From Kocuria sp. p3-SID1428 (GTDB lineage Bacteria > Actinomycetota > Actinomycetes > Actinomycetales > Micrococcaceae): a DNA stretch of 16,042 nucleotides. Position 1 is the stretch's first letter. Each line of letters begins with the position of its first letter. The position numbers were made by a program, and so were the translations under genes. The stretch spans positions 1 to 16,042 of the forward strand of contig NZ_JALXVH010000055.1 of assembly GCF_025149945.1 (NCBI RefSeq), in the 5' to 3' direction. Positions 14,198 to 16,042 of the stretch are shown here, piece after piece. The notes under the pieces are model-generated. The model did not search any database and was not told where the DNA came from. It worked only from the letters and a program-made list of their open reading frames with translations.

Positions 14198-14976
14198 GGG
14201 CGGCCCCGTTCACGCTCGTGGACCCAGGCTCCGAGCGCCTCGGGGGTGACTTCGCTCAGCGAAGCGGCCTCGCGGTCCAGGCCCGCGTCGGAGATCTCGA
14301 GCAGGTTGGACACTCCCAGCACGAAGGCTCCTGAGCCGATCGCCGAGCGGATGCCGGTCAGCGAGTCCTCGATGGCGACCATCCGCCGGATGCTCAGCTG
14401 CTCGGCCTGGTCACCGCGCTCTGCGACCAGGGCGGCCAGCCGACGGGCGGCGAAGACGTAGGGCGCCGGGTCCGGCTTGACCGGCAGGCCGATGTTGCCC
14501 GTGACGATCAGGTCGAACAGGGGCCCGTACCAGCTGGTGGCCGGATCCTGCCCGGAAGCGGCGATCGCACCGAGCTTCTCCACGACCACATCGGCCACCG
14601 GCGACTCCGAGTTGGTCACCAGCGCGGTGGGGATGCCCTCGCGGCGCAGCGCCACGAGCAGCTCGAGAGCCCCGGGCCGCAGCTCGAGCTCGCGGCGCAC
14701 ACCGGCAGCCACCCGCTCGCACAGGGCGTCGACGACCCCGCGCACGCTCAGCGGGATCCCGGCGCGGACCATGATCCGCCCGGTCTCCTCGAGGTCTCCG
14801 CCCACCACGCTCAGCGAGTCCTCGTCCGTCCAGGGGAGGCCGTGGGCGCTCATGAGATCGGCCTCGGCGGCGAACCAGTGCGGCTCGGTGTCCACCAGGG
14901 TGCCGTCCATGTCCCACAGGACGGCATCCGGGCGCGCGGCGGCAGCGGTCGAGGGATCGTGGCTCGTGGGAGGCAT
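14194..14976 (-). CDS. HAD-superfamily hydrolase (beta-phosphoglucomutase-like)
   Basis: A 260-residue phosphatase or phosphomutase of HAD subfamily I. The four motifs are complete: I DMDGTLVDTE (22-31, nucleophile Asp22 and acid Asp24), II VTNS (120-123), III KPDP (167-170) and IV AIEDSLTGIRSA (201-212, Glu203 and Asp204). The helical cap lies between motifs I and II (about 32-100). The sequence does not identify the substrate; sugar phosphates or other small phosphate esters are typical. The ATG at 14976 has TAGGAT 6 nt upstream (14988-14983), which could be a -10 element of a leaderless mRNA or, through its AGGA, a ribosome site. Its end overlaps the M50 gene by 4 nt, so the two form an operon. 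It is divergent from the PAC2 gene, sharing a 131-bp promoter region. Confidence 0.93.
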   Translation of the reverse strand: MPPTSHDPSTAAAARPDAVLWDMDGTLVDTEPHWFAAEADLMSAHGLPWTDEDSLSVVGGDLEETGRIMVRAGIPLSVRGVVDALCERVAAGVRRELELRPGALELLVALRREGIPTALVTNSESPVADVVVEKLGAIAASGQDPATSWYGPLFDLIVTGNIGLPVKPDPAPYVFAARRLAALVAERGDQAEQLSIRRMVAIEDSLTGIRSAIGSGAFVLGVSNLLEISDAGLDREAASLSEVTPEALGAWVHERERGRP

Positions 14977-14982
14977 AGTCGG

Positions 14983-14988
14983 ATCCTA
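14983..14988 (-). promoter_or_regulatory. -10-like element at the HAD-M50 operon start
   Basis: TAGGAT on the - strand lies exactly 6 nt before the HAD ATG, the spacing expected for a leaderless transcript. Because AGGA could instead serve as a ribosome site with 8-nt spacing, the reading is ambiguous. No good -35 is seen. Confidence 0.4.
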
Positions 14989-15094
14989 ACGACTCGATCC
15001 GTCTGCAGCCCGGTCCCCCGCGCCAGCAGGACTGCGCGTGTGCGCTCAGGGCGAGCAGTGCCGCCACACCGCGCGTCGCCGCTCGGCCCGCGCG

Positions 15095-15100
15095 TACAGT
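15095..15100 (+). promoter_or_regulatory. -10 element for a leaderless PAC2 transcript
   Basis: TACAGT (TANNNT) ends 7 nt before the GTG at 15108, and there is no ribosome site in between. This is the arrangement of leaderless actinobacterial genes. It also argues against the in-frame GTG at 15099, which would overlap the -10. No clear -35 is visible in the GC-rich stretch upstream. Confidence 0.55.
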
Positions 15101-15107
15101 GGCGCAG

Positions 15108-16001
15108 GTGAGTGGATTCGACGAGACCTTCCCCCAGCCCGAGGCGGGCCCGTTCGGCGTCGTGCAGGAGGCCGGATCGAGCGAGCGCGTGCGCGTGCTG
15201 ATCGGTGCCTTCGAGGGCTGGAACGACGCCGGCGATGCCGCCACCGATGCCGTGAAGCTGCTGGCCGAGGCCTTCGGAGCGGTCGAGGACTTCGAGATCA
15301 GCCCGGATGACTACTACGACTACCAGTACTCGCGCCCGCGCATCGTCCGTTCGGCCGCCGGCGAGTCCAAGATCGTGTGGCCCACCACCCGGATGCTGAG
15401 AGCCTCGGTGCCCGGCACCAACCTGGACCTGATCCTGCTGCATGGCTGGGAGCCGTCGTATCGGTGGTCCAGCTTCGCCGCGGAGATCCTGGAGCATGCC
15501 GCGCGCCTGGAGGTGGACTTCGTGGTCATGGTCGGAGCCCTGCTGGCAGATGTGCCGCACTCCCGTCCGATCCCGCTGACCGTCACCTCCGAGATCGAGG
15601 AGCTGCAGCAGGAGCTGGAGATCACCGGCTCGGACTACGACGGCCCCACCGGCATGGTCGGCGTGCTCGGCCATCTGGCCGCCGTGTCCGGGATCCCGTC
15701 GCTGAGCCTGTGGGCCGCGGTTCCGCACTATGTGGCCCAATCGCCCTCCCCCAAGGCGCAGCTGGCCGTGCTGCGCCGGCTCGAGGACCTGCTGCGGATC
15801 ACGGTGCCCATGGACGCCCTGGTCGAGGACGCCGAGGCCTGGGAGCGCGGGGTCGACGATCTGGCCGAGGAGGACCCGGAGATCGCTGCCTACGTGGCCA
15901 AGCTCGAGGAGGCCAAGGACACCGCGGACCTCCCCGAGGCCAGCGGAGACGCCATCGCCCAGGAGTTCGAGCGCTTCCTGCGCCGCCGCGACCAGAACTG
16001 A
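15108..16001 (+). CDS. PAC2-family protein (proteasome-assembly-chaperone-like)
   Basis: The 297-residue protein belongs to the PAC2 family, whose eukaryotic and archaeal relatives help assemble or cap 20S proteasomes; the actinobacterial members have no settled function. Visible family blocks: FEGWNDAGDAA (35-45), YDYQYSRPRI (70-79), HGWEPSYRW (112-120), VGALLADVPHSRP (142-154), GPTGMVGVLGHLA (179-191) and WAAVPHYVAQSPSPKA (202-217). A helical, acidic C-terminus follows (about 236-293). There is no signal peptide or membrane segment. I chose GTG 15108 because TACAGT lies 7 nt upstream; GTG 15099 is the alternative and would add three residues. It is the only + strand gene and is divergent from the HAD gene. 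M. tuberculosis has a homologue, Rv2125, in the same neighbourhood. Notably, no proteasome subunit is encoded in the window. Confidence 0.92.
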   Translation: MSGFDETFPQPEAGPFGVVQEAGSSERVRVLIGAFEGWNDAGDAATDAVKLLAEAFGAVEDFEISPDDYYDYQYSRPRIVRSAAGESKIVWPTTRMLRASVPGTNLDLILLHGWEPSYRWSSFAAEILEHAARLEVDFVVMVGALLADVPHSRPIPLTVTSEIEELQQELEITGSDYDGPTGMVGVLGHLAAVSGIPSLSLWAAVPHYVAQSPSPKAQLAVLRRLEDLLRITVPMDALVEDAEAWERGVDDLAEEDPEIAAYVAKLEEAKDTADLPEASGDAIAQEFERFLRRRDQN

Positions 16002-16004
16002 GTC

Positions 16005-16020
16005 CGCGGACCGGTCTGCG
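16005..16020 (+). terminator. Possible stem-loop after the PAC2 gene
   Basis: CGCGGA (16005-16010) and TCTGCG (16015-16020) can pair over 6 bp (one G-U pair) around a CCGG loop, 3 nt past the stop codon. No T-run follows before the window ends, and the rest is G-rich. A weak terminator is plausible. Confidence 0.3.
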
Positions 16021-16042
16021 AACGGGAAGGGGGCCGGGGGGG

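Noticed and set aside
16022..16042. G-rich end of the window as a special element
   Set aside because: Only about 20 bases are visible, so nothing can be said; it may simply continue into the next spacer.
1..16042. tRNA, rRNA, CRISPR arrays, insertion sequences or phage genes
   Set aside because: I looked for them on both strands and saw none; all long stretches are explained by housekeeping genes with uniform codon use.

Overview
The window is a GC-rich chromosomal segment from an actinobacterium, most likely order Micrococcales and probably family Micrococcaceae. The evidence is the codon bias (third positions almost always G or C), frequent GTG starts (7 of 13 genes by my start choices), and an actinobacterial gene order. 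The order runs PAC2 protein, HAD hydrolase, M50 protease, TrmI, FKBP lipoprotein, FKBP, PafBC, TatA, TatC, HelY, amidohydrolase-like protein, Ppm1. A single-chain PafB-PafC fusion is known from Arthrobacter and fits that family. Genus cannot be fixed from the sequence alone. There are no mobile elements, CRISPR arrays, tRNA or rRNA genes.

Layout: only the last gene (PAC2, 15108-16001) is on the + strand; the other twelve read leftward on the - strand. Transcription order on the - strand is: HAD hydrolase (14976 to 14194) and site-2 protease (14197 to 12983), overlapping by 4 nt; trmI (12792 to 11704) with a strong stem-loop after its stop; a four-unit FKBP lipoprotein (11550 to 9817); a cytosolic FKBP (9692 to 9297); pafBC (9289 to 6992), a small membrane protein (6995 to 6609) and tatA (6616 to 6317), tightly coupled by a 7-nt gap, a 4-nt overlap and an 8-nt overlap; two tandem hairpins; tatC (6204 to 5293); helY (5196 to 2311); the amidohydrolase-like gene (2202 to 1075); a 322-bp spacer; and ppm1 (752 to 6).

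How the genes fit together: this is the neighbourhood that in most actinobacteria carries the Pup-proteasome system. In Mycobacterium tuberculosis the block mpa-dop-pup-prcB-prcA-pafA lies between the trmI side (Rv2118c) and pafB-pafC-tatA-tatC-helY, with the PAC2 gene Rv2125 nearby. Here the flanks are intact but the whole block is missing: trmI and the FKBP lipoprotein are separated by only 153 bp holding a terminator-like hairpin. The window therefore looks like a clean loss or relocation of pupylation that keeps PafBC (DNA-damage transcription activator) and the PAC2 protein. The remaining genes serve tRNA modification, protein folding, Tat export, RNA unwinding, intramembrane proteolysis and polyprenol-phosphate-mannose synthesis.

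Other points of interest are an amidohydrolase fold that has lost its metal ligands, an internally duplicated FKBP lipoprotein, tandem hairpins between tatA and tatC, and three genes (PAC2, HAD, helY) whose -10-like hexamers sit 6-7 nt before the start codon, suggesting leaderless transcripts. Apart from the missing block I see no clearly new multi-gene system.
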